A stretch of DNA of 64,000 bases. It comes from Variovorax brevis (GTDB lineage Bacteria; Pseudomonadota; Gammaproteobacteria; Burkholderiales; Burkholderiaceae_C). The DNA lies in NCBI RefSeq assembly GCF_030317105.1, contig NZ_JASZYG010000025.1:1-64000 (forward strand). The letters run 5' to 3'. This document shows positions 28,555-37,668 of the stretch, piece after piece. The notes beneath the pieces were generated by a model. That model searched no databases, had not been told where the DNA came from, and saw only the letters and a program-made list of their open reading frames with translations. Position 1 is the first letter of the stretch; each line of letters begins with the position of its first letter. Made by a program: the position numbers and the translations under genes.

Positions 28555-28965
28555 TCAAGCACCGGCCGTGGCGCTTTGCGCTTGCGCAGTCGGATTGCCA
28601 AGCGACGCATTGAGCGCGACGGCTTCACGCACCAATGCGACAACGGTTGATCGCTCCAGCGGGGTCGTCTCCACGAGTTCGAGTGTTGCCATCTCGTACT
28701 TTCCGCCGGGCTTCAGGCGAGGCTCGATGCCGCGCAACCGCTTGCCGCGCCAAAAGCCGAAGAGCACACGACTGTCCTCCGCGCGAATGAGAAGGGCAGG
28801 CCCGTTCGAGAAGTACACGAGGTGGCCCCACTTGATGACTTCCTGCAGCGGCGCCGTGCTGGTCACGGTTGAGCGAAGGGCATCCACCTGGCGCTGCTGC
28901 CAACCGGCGAGAGACGCGACATAGGCCTCCGGACTCTCGGCAGGAATTGATTTCTTCATTGGCAT
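28555..28965 (-). CDS. DUF1801 (YdhG-like) protein
   Basis: 136 residues from ATG 28965; a second ATG two codons later (28959) is equally possible (MPMKKSIPAESPEAYVASLA). Sequence features include LQEVIKWGHLVYFSNGPALL, VLFGFWRGKRL and the C-terminal EAVALNASLG, the pattern of DUF1801/YdhG small proteins. Cytoplasmic, function unknown. The frame extends further upstream with cysteine-rich non-family sequence, which I discounted. Confidence 0.75.
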   Translation of the reverse strand: MPMKKSIPAESPEAYVASLAGWQQRQVDALRSTVTSTAPLQEVIKWGHLVYFSNGPALLIRAEDSRVLFGFWRGKRLRGIEPRLKPGGKYEMATLELVETTPLERSTVVALVREAVALNASLGNPTAQAQSATAGA

Positions 28966-29192
28966 ATTTTTCGACTCACGCAACAGCCAGCAAGAGCAGA
29001 TGGCGAGATCGTAGCCAGATCCATCACGGCGCGGCGTAGTCACACCAGCGTGACACCCGGAATTTCTGCTTGAGCGCACCACAACACAAGCGGATGATAT
29101 TCAGCCGCTGCGGAATCAGGCTCGATCAGAAGTTTGAGGCCGCGTGGAAGCGCAGCGTTCATGCGGCCTACTCAAGAGAAGGAGCGGTAATC

Positions 29193-29690
29193 ATGAACCA
29201 CGCAGTTCGACTGTCCGCTGTGGCAGCCTTCATCGTCTCGACCACACTGTCCGCGAGCGCCATCGCGCAGGCGCCAGTCGCGTTCAAAGCGACGTGTCAA
29301 GCCGTGGGCTTTGCCCCGCCAGAGCCCCTTGGCGACCGCGACGGCCATGGCTTCACAGTGGCCCCGTACAGCTGTCAAAGCATGGACGGCCCATTCGAGG
29401 GCGGCATCATGACAGGCCAGAACATCTGGGAATCCGACAAGGGCAGCTCCGTGCTGATCGCAGGCAACGGCGTCAATCGCAAGCCAGGGATGTCGTTGGT
29501 CTACGTCATTACCGAAGGCAAGAACACCCTGACCATGGCCGATGGCAAGGTGACGGGTTATTCCGGCTCGGTCAAGGGCGTCTACAAGCTTGCAACAGGC
29601 CCTGCAGCGCCCTACGCGGGCAAGTCGTTCACTTCCACGTTCCGCAGCATTGGGCGCGGTCAGTTCCTCGTGGAGACGACGATCGACTAG
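29193..29690 (+). CDS. small secreted protein, unknown
   Basis: 165 residues from ATG 29193 with GAGAAGGAG upstream. A signal peptide (AVAAFIVSTTLSASAIAQA) is followed by a soluble domain with two Cys (ATCQAVG, YSCQSMDG) and a beta-rich C-terminus (LVYVITEGKNTLTM, GYSGSVKGVYKL). No family recognised. Likely periplasmic. Confidence 0.72.
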   Translation: MNHAVRLSAVAAFIVSTTLSASAIAQAPVAFKATCQAVGFAPPEPLGDRDGHGFTVAPYSCQSMDGPFEGGIMTGQNIWESDKGSSVLIAGNGVNRKPGMSLVYVITEGKNTLTMADGKVTGYSGSVKGVYKLATGPAAPYAGKSFTSTFRSIGRGQFLVETTID

Positions 29691-29699
29691 CAGCCTGGG

Positions 29700-29802
29700 C
29701 GGTCGCTGCCTGGCAGTTCCAGGCCTCCTGGATCTGGCCATCGCGAATGACCGCCATGGTCATCCCGTAGACCTCGATGGGCCGTCCGGTGGGCTCGCCG
29801 TG
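29700..29802 (-). pseudogene. remnant of SnoaL-like ester cyclase (C-terminal ~30 residues)
   Basis: On the minus strand the frame reads HGEPTGRPIEVYGMTMA then VIRDGQIQEAWNC before diverging into AATAQAA. This matches the C-terminal end of SnoaL-like polyketide/ester cyclases (PTGR-x-(I/V)EV, (I/V)(V/R)DGKI-x-E-x-W). An in-frame TAA lies just upstream, and the N-terminal part is absent. Only the tail survives, between two secreted-protein genes. Confidence 0.5.
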
Positions 29803-29875
29803 AGGGCGAAGAGCTTGCACCGACCGTTACAGCGACACGGTAGACGCCCCCCACCCCGCGACCCACAATCCGTCG

Positions 29876-30457
29876 ATGATGAACAAGCGCCATTTCCTCG
29901 GCACCGCCGCCCTCGCCGGCCTGTTCCCCGCCAGCCGTGCAATGGCCGCAGATCCGCCGCGCCACGGCCCCGGCCTGCTCACGGTCAGCGGCGCCATCGG
30001 CAAGTCCAACCGCGGCCCTGTGGACCCGGCGCTCGACCAGTTGATGGTCAAGCACGGCGTCAAGTTCGACAAGGCCTTCGTCATCGATGCCGAAGCCTTG
30101 CATCGCCTGCCCGTCGTTCGCATCAAGCCGACGCTGGAATACGACAACAAGGTCCACGCGCTCGCCGGTCCCTTGCTCACCAGCGTGCTCGAATCGGTCG
30201 GCGTGACGGGCGATGCCATGCTCGGCCTTCGCGCAGTCGATGGCTATGTCGTCCCTTTGAAGCTCGCAGACGCACGCAGCTACCGCATGATCGTCGCCAC
30301 CGAAATGGACGGTGCGCCGCTCACGCTCGGGGGCCTGGGCCCGCAGTGGGCCATCTACGAGGCCGACACGCTTGCCGCGTTCAGGGACAAGCCCGTCAAG
30401 GAGCGATTCGCGCTGTGTCCGTGGGGGCTGTACAGCATCGAGGTCAGTCGCGGCTGA
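29876..30457 (+). CDS. exported molybdopterin-fold (sulfite-oxidase-like) protein
   Basis: 193 residues. It starts MMNKRHFLGTAALAGLFPA, a Tat-like or Sec signal with KRHFLG but no classic RR. The mature part resembles the small single-domain oxidoreductase molybdopterin-binding family: LTVSGAIG, LHRLPVVRIKPTLEY, GPLLTSVLESVGV and YRMIVATEMDGAPLTLGGLG followed by PQWAIYEAD. The only Cys is in FALCPWG near the C-terminus; the Cys that ligates molybdenum in sulfite oxidases is not visible. No partner haem or membrane subunit is next to it. Whether it binds cofactor is uncertain. Confidence 0.7.
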   Translation: MMNKRHFLGTAALAGLFPASRAMAADPPRHGPGLLTVSGAIGKSNRGPVDPALDQLMVKHGVKFDKAFVIDAEALHRLPVVRIKPTLEYDNKVHALAGPLLTSVLESVGVTGDAMLGLRAVDGYVVPLKLADARSYRMIVATEMDGAPLTLGGLGPQWAIYEADTLAAFRDKPVKERFALCPWGLYSIEVSRG

Positions 30458-30684
30458 TCGCCGCTGCACATCGGCGCGCGCAGCTTCCACGCAAAGAGGC
30501 GTGACCTTCCCGGTCGCATGCGTCCGGCTCTTTTTCCATTGGAGCCCTACGACAGCAAATGGGCAGACACCATGATGGTGCAAACCCGCGAACACGATCA
30601 GTAACTCAAAAGGCCACACAAAAGCCGCTGAGCGCCTATACCTGAACCAGGCCCGACAAACGCAAGCTCACGAGGAGAGCAAGC

Positions 30685-31494
30685 ATGAGAACAACAACAT
30701 CCTGGCTGCTGGGAGGCTTCATCGTCCTTGCCGGCTTGCTGCCTGCTGCCCAAGCCCGCGACCACTGCGGTGGGAGTGGCCGATGCGGCGTGCCGGGCAA
30801 CGGCCTCTCGCCCGACGAACTGCCGACGCCACCATCCGACGCGCAGTGGGCCGATCCGGACGGACCGTCACCGCATGTGGCGTCGATCGATTCCATGCCA
30901 GGAGGACAAAGCTACGGCCGGTGGGCCGTCCAGTGGTGGCAATGGTTGCTGTCTGTTCCAAAAGCGAGCAATCCCCTGTCCGATGTGACCGGTGAAAACT
31001 GCGCCATGAATCAGGTCGACAAGGTCTGGTTCCTGGCCGGCGCGGGCAGTCCGGATTCTGTGGTGCGAAGCTGCACCATCCCTGCCGGCAGGTCCTTGTT
31101 CTTCCCACTCATCAACGTGGTGTGGGCTCCGTTCCCCGAAGATCCTCCCGAAGAAAAGACCGAGCGCTTTGTGCGCAGCCATGCCAGATGCACCAACGTC
31201 CGGATCGAAGAAGCAACGATCGATGGCCAGAAGGTGCCCCATCCAGGCCGCTTCTTCACCGGCGCGTCGGGCAGTCGCTCTGCGCTGTTCAATGCGCTGC
31301 TTCCGGCGGGCAACCTGTTCGACCTTGACGCTGGCGCCCTGTTGACCCCGGCCGCCGAGCAAGGCTACTACCTGTTCGTGCGTCCCCTGTCACCGGGCGT
31401 CCACACCATTCACTGGATCGCTTCGGGATGTTCCGAAGGCGGCTTGCAGGACATCACGTACCACCTGAAAGTGGTGCGCCCTGAGCGCCGGTGA
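30685..31494 (+). CDS. secreted protein with YGRWAVQWWQW motif, unknown function
   Basis: 269 residues from ATG 30685 (GAGGAGAGCAAGC upstream). Signal peptide with LLGGFIVLAGLLPAAQA. Then a Trp-rich block SYGRWAVQWWQWLLSVP (about 75-92), VWFLAGAGSP, CTIPAGRSLFFPLINVVW and a C-terminal YYLFVRPLSPGVHTIHW strand region. I have a sense of unannotated secreted proteins with the same motif, but no domain name. Several conserved-looking cysteines (CGGSGRC, ENC, SC, RCTN, GCSEGG) suggest disulfides in the periplasm or outside. Confidence 0.75.
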   Translation: MRTTTSWLLGGFIVLAGLLPAAQARDHCGGSGRCGVPGNGLSPDELPTPPSDAQWADPDGPSPHVASIDSMPGGQSYGRWAVQWWQWLLSVPKASNPLSDVTGENCAMNQVDKVWFLAGAGSPDSVVRSCTIPAGRSLFFPLINVVWAPFPEDPPEEKTERFVRSHARCTNVRIEEATIDGQKVPHPGRFFTGASGSRSALFNALLPAGNLFDLDAGALLTPAAEQGYYLFVRPLSPGVHTIHWIASGCSEGGLQDITYHLKVVRPERR

Positions 31495-31549
31495 GGAAAC
31501 AGTTGCGAGCTCGTCCGAAAACCGCGTAGCTGCGCTACCGTCGGGCTGA

Positions 31550-32107
31550 ATGCCCACGCTCGCCTTCCGCCCGCTCGCGCGCAGCGACTTTGCGCTGCTC
31601 GGCCTCTGGCTGCGCCAGCCACATGTCGCGCGCTGGTGGGCGGACGATCCCTCACCGGCCGCGCTCGAACGCGACTACGGTGCCTGCATCGACGGCACCG
31701 AGCCCGCGGCAGTGTTCATCGCAACGGCGGACAACGCACCGCTCGGATTCATCCAGCGCTATCGACTCGCGGCTTATCCGCACTACGTTTCCGAACTGGC
31801 GAGCGTGATCGAAATACCGGAGTACGCCAGCAGCATCGACTACTTCATCGGCCCGCCGGGTCAATTGCACCGCGGCCTCGGCACGGCGATGCTTGGCGCA
31901 TTCGCCAGCGCGACCTGGCGCGCGGACCCCGGGACGTCGTGCATCCTCGTGCCGACGCACGCCCACAACGCGGCATCGAATCGCGCGCTCGAACGCGCCG
32001 GCTTTCGCGCAGTGGCCACCGGCGAGCTCGAGCCCGACCACCCCGCCGATACGCGCGAGCACGTCATCTATCGACTCGATGCGCCGAAGGCCAGTGGCTC
32101 GCAATAG
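31550..32107 (+). CDS. GNAT N-acetyltransferase
   Basis: 185 residues. FRPLARSDFALLGLWLRQPH begins the fold; HVARWW, LGFIQRYRL, IDYFIGPPGQLHRGLGTAML (acetyl-CoA loop) and AHNAASNRALERAGF are typical of the GNAT family. The WW near the start and IDYFIG match the aminoglycoside 6'-N-acetyltransferase-like/RimJ-like branch. That is a structural likeness only; I cannot state the acceptor. Confidence 0.85.
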   Translation: MPTLAFRPLARSDFALLGLWLRQPHVARWWADDPSPAALERDYGACIDGTEPAAVFIATADNAPLGFIQRYRLAAYPHYVSELASVIEIPEYASSIDYFIGPPGQLHRGLGTAMLGAFASATWRADPGTSCILVPTHAHNAASNRALERAGFRAVATGELEPDHPADTREHVIYRLDAPKASGSQ

Positions 32108-32158
32108 CTGCGCGGTTATTCGTGGACGAGCACACCGGACCAAGCACACTACGCCCCC

Positions 32159-33724
32159 ATGGCCACCTTCGAATGGATCATCGCGTTGCTTCTGGGCGCG
32201 GCCGTGCTTGCCGCCCTCGCCCGCAAGGTCGGCGCGCCCTACCCGACCTTCCTCGCGCTGGGCGGCACCGCGCTCGCATTCGTGCCCCAAAGCCCCCAAT
32301 GGACGCTTGATCCGCACCTGGCGCTGACGCTCTTCGTCGCGCCCGTGTTGGTGGACGCCGCCTACGACACGTCGCTGCGCGACCTTCGGCTCAACTGGCG
32401 GCCGGTGGCCGGGCTCGTCATTGCAGCCGTGGGCACCACCGTGCTGGCGGTCGCCCTTGCTGCGCGCTGGCTGGTGCCCGGCATGCCCTGGCCGGTGGCC
32501 ATTGCCCTGGGCGCCATCGTCGCGCCGCCCGATGCCGCCGCAGCCACCGCCGTGATGCGGCAGGTGAAGCTGCCGCACAAGCTGCTCAAGATCCTCGAAG
32601 GCGAAAGCCTCTTGAACGACGCGAGCGCCCTGCTCGTCTATCGCCTGGCCATCATGGCGATGGTGGCCGGGCATCTCGGCTTCGGCAGCTTTGCGCCCGT
32701 GTTCCTGCTGACGGTGTTCGGCAGCCTCGCGGCCGGCGTGGGCATCGCGTATGTGCTGCGGCCGCTGCTGGGTGGCATCCGCGAGGTGCCCATTGCGCTG
32801 ATCGTGCAATTCGCCCTCACCTTTGCGGTGTGGATCGCGGCGGAAGCCATCGGGCTGTCGGGCATCCTCACGCTCGTCACCTACGCCATGACCGTCGCGC
32901 GGCAAAGCGGGCCACGCATGCCGGCGCGCATGCGCGTGCCGATCTTCGCTGTTTGGGAAACGGTCGTCTTCGTGCTCAACGCCTTCGCCTTCGTGCTGAT
33001 CGGCCTGCAACTGCGGCCGATCTGGACGCGGCTGCAGGCCACAGGCGGACAGGTAGATGCGCTGTGGACCGCCGCGGCGGTGCTGGGCGTGACGATTGCA
33101 GCGCGCTTTGCGTGGGTGATGGTCTATTCGGCCGGCAAGTACCGGCGGGCCGTTGCGTCGGGCGATCCCGCTCGTCCGCGGCCGACGCTGGGCGGCGCCG
33201 TCGTGTTGTCGTGGGCGGGCATGCGCGGCATCGTCACGCTGGCCGCGGCCTTTGCCATTCCCGAGACGCTGGCCGACGGCACGCCCTTTCCGTACCGCGA
33301 CCTCATCCTGCTGTGCGCCTTCTCGGTGGTGCTCGGCACGCTGGTGTTGCAGGGCCTGACGATGGCGCCGTTGATCCGCGCTTTCGGTCTCACCGATGAC
33401 GATCCCGTCGGCCGCGAGATTCGCCTGGGCCGCACGCACGCGTACAGCACGCTGCTCGATGCCATCCGGGACGACGACACGCTCCAGGCCAAGCTGCTGC
33501 GCAAGGAATACGGCGCAGTGGTGGAACTGAATTCCAGTCATGCGCCGGACGCGCACGTCGACGACGTGCCCGGCGGCCCATTGCGTCGCCGCGCCATCGC
33601 GGTGGCACGCCAGCGCGCCTTTGAACTTCGACGCGACGACGTCATCGGCGACGACGCCTACCGCGTGCTGATCCAGGAACTCGACTGGGCCGAGCTCAGC
33701 GCCGGGGGCGCACGCGAGGGTTGA
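32159..33724 (+). CDS. CPA1-family Na+(K+)/H+ antiporter
   Basis: 521 residues, ATG 32159. About eleven to twelve hydrophobic helices in the first 400 residues, e.g. IIALLLGAAVLAALA and AGLVIAAVGTTVLAVALAA. The CPA1/NhaP signatures are IVAPPDAAAATAVMRQVKLP and GESLLNDASALLVYRLA; the ND pair near residue 158 is the ion-binding site. GGAVVLSWAGMRGIVTLAAA is the conserved helix near 360. The cytoplasmic C-terminal tail of about 110 residues is charged. It exports Na+ or K+ against H+ in the inner membrane. It ends 3 bases from the convergent Crp/Fnr gene. Confidence 0.9.
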   Translation: MATFEWIIALLLGAAVLAALARKVGAPYPTFLALGGTALAFVPQSPQWTLDPHLALTLFVAPVLVDAAYDTSLRDLRLNWRPVAGLVIAAVGTTVLAVALAARWLVPGMPWPVAIALGAIVAPPDAAAATAVMRQVKLPHKLLKILEGESLLNDASALLVYRLAIMAMVAGHLGFGSFAPVFLLTVFGSLAAGVGIAYVLRPLLGGIREVPIALIVQFALTFAVWIAAEAIGLSGILTLVTYAMTVARQSGPRMPARMRVPIFAVWETVVFVLNAFAFVLIGLQLRPIWTRLQATGGQVDALWTAAAVLGVTIAARFAWVMVYSAGKYRRAVASGDPARPRPTLGGAVVLSWAGMRGIVTLAAAFAIPETLADGTPFPYRDLILLCAFSVVLGTLVLQGLTMAPLIRAFGLTDDDPVGREIRLGRTHAYSTLLDAIRDDDTLQAKLLRKEYGAVVELNSSHAPDAHVDDVPGGPLRRRAIAVARQRAFELRRDDVIGDDAYRVLIQELDWAELSAGGAREG

Positions 33725-33727
33725 CGA

Positions 33728-34444
33728 CTACTGATCGGCCGAGACGCGCATCAGCCCCCAGCGATCGAGCACGACCAGCCCACCGGGGTCGATGCGCAGC
33801 ACGCCGTCGCGCTCCATCGCTTTCAGTTCCTGGTTGACGCGCTGGCGCGAGGCACCCAACAGTTGCGCCAGCTCTTCCTGCGCCAGATGCAGCCCGATGC
33901 GCATCTGGCTGCCGTCCTCCAGGTTCGGAATGCCGTAGCTGCGCACCAGGTGAATCAGTTGCTTGGCGAGGCGCGCGCGCATGGGCAGCGTGTTCAGGTC
34001 TTCCACCAGCCCGAACAACTGCCGCAGGCGCCGGGACTGCAGGCGCAGCAGCGCTTCGTACAACTCCACGTGGGTTGCCAGGATCTTCTTGAAGTCAGCC
34101 CGCGCCACGCAAAGGATGGTCGTGCTGCCGTGGGCGAAGGTGTCGTGCGGGCGCCGGTCGCCATCGAACATCTCGACGTCGCCGAACCAGCTGCCGGGCT
34201 CCAGGTAGGTCAGCGTGACCAGCTTGCCCGCCACCGTGGTCGAACTCGCGCGCACGGCACCCTTGGCGCACGCAAACCACTCTTCAGGAATGTCGCCTCG
34301 CGCCGCGATGAGTTCGTCGTCGTTGAAGCGCCTGACATACGCGCTTCGGAAAATGTCGTGCCGAAGCGATGGCGACAGCGTATTGAACCAGCGCCCCTTG
34401 TTGATGGCCTCGCGCTCTTCCGGCGTCAGGATTGGATCTTCCAT
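33728..34444 (-). CDS. Crp/Fnr-family transcriptional regulator
   Basis: 238 residues from ATG 34444 (MEDPILTPEEREAINKGRWF). The cyclic-nucleotide-binding beta-barrel (RFNDDELIAARGDIPEEWF, GKLVTLTYLEPGSWFGDVEM) is followed by a dimer helix and a winged HTH (LAQEELAQLLGASRQRVNQELKAMERDGVLRI). No FNR-type N-terminal cysteines are present, so O2 sensing by Fe-S is unlikely. The ligand cannot be inferred. It is divergent from the methyltransferase gene with a shared promoter region of about 110 bases. Confidence 0.88.
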   Translation of the reverse strand: MEDPILTPEEREAINKGRWFNTLSPSLRHDIFRSAYVRRFNDDELIAARGDIPEEWFACAKGAVRASSTTVAGKLVTLTYLEPGSWFGDVEMFDGDRRPHDTFAHGSTTILCVARADFKKILATHVELYEALLRLQSRRLRQLFGLVEDLNTLPMRARLAKQLIHLVRSYGIPNLEDGSQMRIGLHLAQEELAQLLGASRQRVNQELKAMERDGVLRIDPGGLVVLDRWGLMRVSADQ

Positions 34445-34556
34445 GGCGGGATTGTCGGTCAACACGCCGCCCGGCCACACCCTTGTGGCGCATGGGTGAC
34501 AGGCGCATAGTGGCTCCCTGCGACAGCCAAGCCGCCGCCGCATGCGGAGACGCGAA

Positions 34557-35375
34557 ATGAATGAATCAGACCCGTACCTGCTCGGTTATCGGCAAGCGGA
34601 GCAAGAGCGCCTTGAACGCCAGGCGCGGGAACTCGCGCACGAATCGCAATGGATCTTCGACCGCATCGGCGTGGGCGAAGGCTGGCGCGTCGTGGAGATC
34701 GGCTGCGGCCCGCGCGGTTGCCTGGGCCTGCTGTCCGAGCGCGTCGGTTCAACGGGCCACGTGGTCGGCGTCGAGCTCAGCGCAGAGCAGGCCGAAACGG
34801 CGCGGCGCTTCGTGGCCGACACTCACTTGGGCAACGTCGAAGTCCTGGGCGTGGATGCCCGCGCCACACCGCTGACTGCCGGCGCGTTCGACCTGGCGAC
34901 CGCGCGGCTCGTGCTGGTCAATGTGCCGCAGCCCATGCAAATCGTGACGGAGATGGTGCGCCTGGTGCGCCCGGGTGGATTCGTGGCGCTGCACGAAGCG
35001 GACACCACCTTCCAGCGTTGCGAGCCGCCGCATGCTGCACAAACCCGGCTGGTGGAGCTTCTGGATGCCTACGCGCAGATGAACGGCATCGACCGCTCCA
35101 TCGGCCTCAAGTTGCCGCGCATGCTGCGCGAGGCCGGGCTCGCGGATGTCGGCGTGAACCCCATCGTGCATGCCTATCAGCGGGAGCATTCGCGGCGGAT
35201 GCTGCTTCTTGAGTTCGTCGAGAACGCGCGCAGCCGCCTCGTCGACAGCGCACTGGCGGCGCCCGAAGAACTCGATGCGCTGACCGCCGCCTTGCGCCAC
35301 CACCTGGAAGACCCCGCGACGGTAGTGATTTCGTCCCTCTTCATCCAGGCCTGGGGGCGTGTGCCGGATCGGTGA
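34557..35375 (+). CDS. class I SAM-dependent methyltransferase
   Basis: 272 residues from ATG 34557 (GGAGACGCG upstream). SAM motif I VVEIGCGPRGCLGL near residue 46, motif II GVELSAEQ, motif III-like VDARATPL, and motif post-I FDLATARLVLVNV. The tail has a C-terminal domain of about 90 residues. The acceptor is unknown. The fold resembles UbiE-like small-molecule methyltransferases. It ends 6 bases from the convergent minus-strand gene. Confidence 0.85.
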   Translation: MNESDPYLLGYRQAEQERLERQARELAHESQWIFDRIGVGEGWRVVEIGCGPRGCLGLLSERVGSTGHVVGVELSAEQAETARRFVADTHLGNVEVLGVDARATPLTAGAFDLATARLVLVNVPQPMQIVTEMVRLVRPGGFVALHEADTTFQRCEPPHAAQTRLVELLDAYAQMNGIDRSIGLKLPRMLREAGLADVGVNPIVHAYQREHSRRMLLLEFVENARSRLVDSALAAPEELDALTAALRHHLEDPATVVISSLFIQAWGRVPDR

Positions 35376-35381
35376 TGCCAG

Positions 35382-35768
35382 CTACTTCACCCAGATGCTC
35401 AGCGGCACCGCCGGTCGATCGGGGCAGGTCATGGAGCCGGTGTAGCGATCGGACAGCCGGCCGTTGAACGTGCATTCGACGCCATCGAGCGAGATGGTGG
35501 CCTTCATCTCCGACGGAAAGCGCGAGAGCTGAAAGCGAATCTCGCCGGTCTTCGTCTCCGGTCCGTCCTGGGTGCAGACGCCGACGTGGACCAGCGTCAG
35601 CGGGGCCGCGTACTCCCTGGAGCGACCGGTGGTTTTTTCCTGCGCGATCCCCGTCCACTCCCATTCGCCGAACACGCCGGAGTAGCCCACAAGCTGCACC
35701 GGCGCAGCCGCGCCGGACTGCGTCGCGGTTGCGGCGATCGCGGCAGCCAGCAACAAGCGCAATGTCAT
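35382..35768 (-). CDS. secreted protein of unknown function
   Basis: 128 residues from ATG 35768 (TLRLLLAAAIAATATQSGAA signal region), giving a mature domain with two Cys pairs (GVCTQDG, ECTFNG, MTCPDRP). It begins 7 bases downstream of the TPR gene, so it is likely cotranscribed with it. No family recognised. Confidence 0.62.
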   Translation of the reverse strand: MTLRLLLAAAIAATATQSGAAAPVQLVGYSGVFGEWEWTGIAQEKTTGRSREYAAPLTLVHVGVCTQDGPETKTGEIRFQLSRFPSEMKATISLDGVECTFNGRLSDRYTGSMTCPDRPAVPLSIWVK

Positions 35769-35775
35769 TGCGGCA

Positions 35776-37401
35776 TCAGGGATGGTTGGCAACGAACCGG
35801 CGCGCGTCGGCGACATCGTCGCGCCCCTTGTCAGCGCCATCGGCGATCACGATGACCTTGTCGAAATACAGGCGGGCCGTCTTCGCATCGCCGCTCTTTT
35901 CCGCCGCCTTGGCCGCACCCACGGTGGCGCCGAGCCGGTTCGGCTCCTTTTTGAGCGTCGCCTCGAATGCGATGAGCGCCTCGCCGGACTTGCCCTGGTC
36001 CAGCAGCATGACGCCGTAGAGTTCACGCGCGGGCTTCAGAACGCCGGGTGTGACCGGGTGCTTCTCCGTGGCGTCCTCGGCATCGGCCGCGGCGCTCATG
36101 GCCTTGAGCGCGTCGTCGGTCTTGCCGTCGGCGTACAGAACCCAAGCGGTCGCCACCTGGCGCTGGATCTCGACCTGCTGCGACCAGTAGGCATCCTTGG
36201 CTTCGCGCAGCTTGTCGCGAAGTTCAGCCAGCTTGGCGATGTCGGCGTTGGCGGCCGCCGTGTCGCCCGTACGCGCGGCGCCCAGCGCCCGCGCAAAGTA
36301 TGTGATGGCCTGAACATAGGGCAGAGAGCTGGGCCGAACGGGCAAAGCAGCCGCCTCTTTCCAGTCGCCGCGCTCGACCGCGTAGCGTGCTGGCGACGCC
36401 GCCAGCGCGTACGGTCCGGCGGGGGACGTCTCGGCAAAGCCGGTGACCATGACCATCTCGTCGATGACGCCCTTGGCCCTGGCGTCCTGGCCCAGTTGCA
36501 GATTGGCGTAGACCAGGTAATCCATCGCATGCAACTGGTCATTGCCCTCCTTGCCCAGCGCGGCAACGCGCGACGATTCCGCGTTGGAGGCAATCGACTC
36601 CTTCCAGTAGCCCACGCGCGTGAAGACATGCGAAGGCATGTGCTGCGCATGCGCCGCCGCCGGGGCAATGGCCGAATAACGCCGCGCCGCATCGAGGCCC
36701 TTGTCGGCAAGCGCCGGGGAATCGTAGAGATGGATCAGGTAGTGCGCCACGCCGGGGTGCTGCGGCTGGCGCCTGGCGATCTTCTCCAGGATGTCCGCGC
36801 CCTTGAGCTGGTTGGCGTAGGTCTTGTCGGTGGGCGGCGCCGAGACGTTGAGGGCGAGCGCGTAGTAGATCTGCGCCTCATCGTCGTCCGGATAGCGCAG
36901 CGCCAGTTGCTCCATTGCCTTGGTGTAGGCCAGCACGCGTGTGCGGTGATCGACTTTTTCGTAGTCGGCGTACATGGCGCCCAGCGCGTCGATGTAGTCG
37001 CGTTCGCGCTGGGTCTTTGCGCCGACGGCCTTGCCCTTCTCCAATGCAGCAGCGCCTTCGGCGAGATTCTTTGCCGGCGGCGCGATATGCGGATTCCACA
37101 GCAAGCTCAGTGCGATGCCCCAATAGGCCATGCCGCAGTCAGGGTCTGCCTTGGCAACTTCCTCGAAGTCGTTCTTCGAGGCGCGGTACCAGAACGAGTG
37201 CTGGTAGAGCATCGCGCGGTCGAATATGAGCTGGGCTTTTGGGGTGCAGGAGGTGTCGAAATGCACCTTGCCGAGTTTGTCGGTTGCCGCCTGCCCGAAG
37301 GCGGGGCTGAAAAGCGATGTGCCAGCGGTGATTGCGGCGGCTGCCAGAAGTGCGGAGGCAAGGCGCGTTCGCCGGCTCCAAAACAACGTGGACTGGGTCA
37401 T
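35776..37401 (-). CDS. exported TPR-repeat protein
   Basis: 541 residues from ATG 37401 (AGGAG upstream); the longer frame reaching to 38658 runs through an opposite-strand gene and is rejected. Signal peptide ALLAAAAITAGTSLFSPAFGQ. Repeated helical pairs with TPR-like periodicity follow: FWYRASKNDFEEVAKADPDCG, AYTKAMEQLALRYPDDDEA, QPQHPGVAHYLIHLYDS, and a C-terminal set (GEALIAFEATLKKEPNRLGA, AARLYFDKV-like). Common as periplasmic scaffold proteins; role unknown. HFDTSCTPKAQLIFDRAML opens the mature domain. Confidence 0.78.
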   Translation of the reverse strand: MTQSTLFWSRRTRLASALLAAAAITAGTSLFSPAFGQAATDKLGKVHFDTSCTPKAQLIFDRAMLYQHSFWYRASKNDFEEVAKADPDCGMAYWGIALSLLWNPHIAPPAKNLAEGAAALEKGKAVGAKTQRERDYIDALGAMYADYEKVDHRTRVLAYTKAMEQLALRYPDDDEAQIYYALALNVSAPPTDKTYANQLKGADILEKIARRQPQHPGVAHYLIHLYDSPALADKGLDAARRYSAIAPAAAHAQHMPSHVFTRVGYWKESIASNAESSRVAALGKEGNDQLHAMDYLVYANLQLGQDARAKGVIDEMVMVTGFAETSPAGPYALAASPARYAVERGDWKEAAALPVRPSSLPYVQAITYFARALGAARTGDTAAANADIAKLAELRDKLREAKDAYWSQQVEIQRQVATAWVLYADGKTDDALKAMSAAADAEDATEKHPVTPGVLKPARELYGVMLLDQGKSGEALIAFEATLKKEPNRLGATVGAAKAAEKSGDAKTARLYFDKVIVIADGADKGRDDVADARRFVANHP

Positions 37402-37668
37402 GCAGGACTCCTTGACGGCTGTGGACAGGGCTCGGGAGCCTGAGCAGAAAGGAGTGGCGCCGACCCGTGTCCCCGAGAGCACGGCAAGAGACGCCGAAGG
37501 AATGACGAATTCGATCGGCGCGGCATCGGCGTGCGCCACTCTATCGAATGCCCGCCAAAAAAGGCATCTACCGGATTGGGTAGGCCTTTCACCCCCTTGA
37601 TTTCCGCGGAATGCGACCTTCGCACCCAGGATGTCGTTGCATTGTTCATCTGCTGCCAGAATTCCCGG

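Noticed and set aside
31550..32107. Aminoglycoside-resistance gene
   Set aside because: GNAT fold with an AAC(6')-like look only; substrate cannot be inferred.
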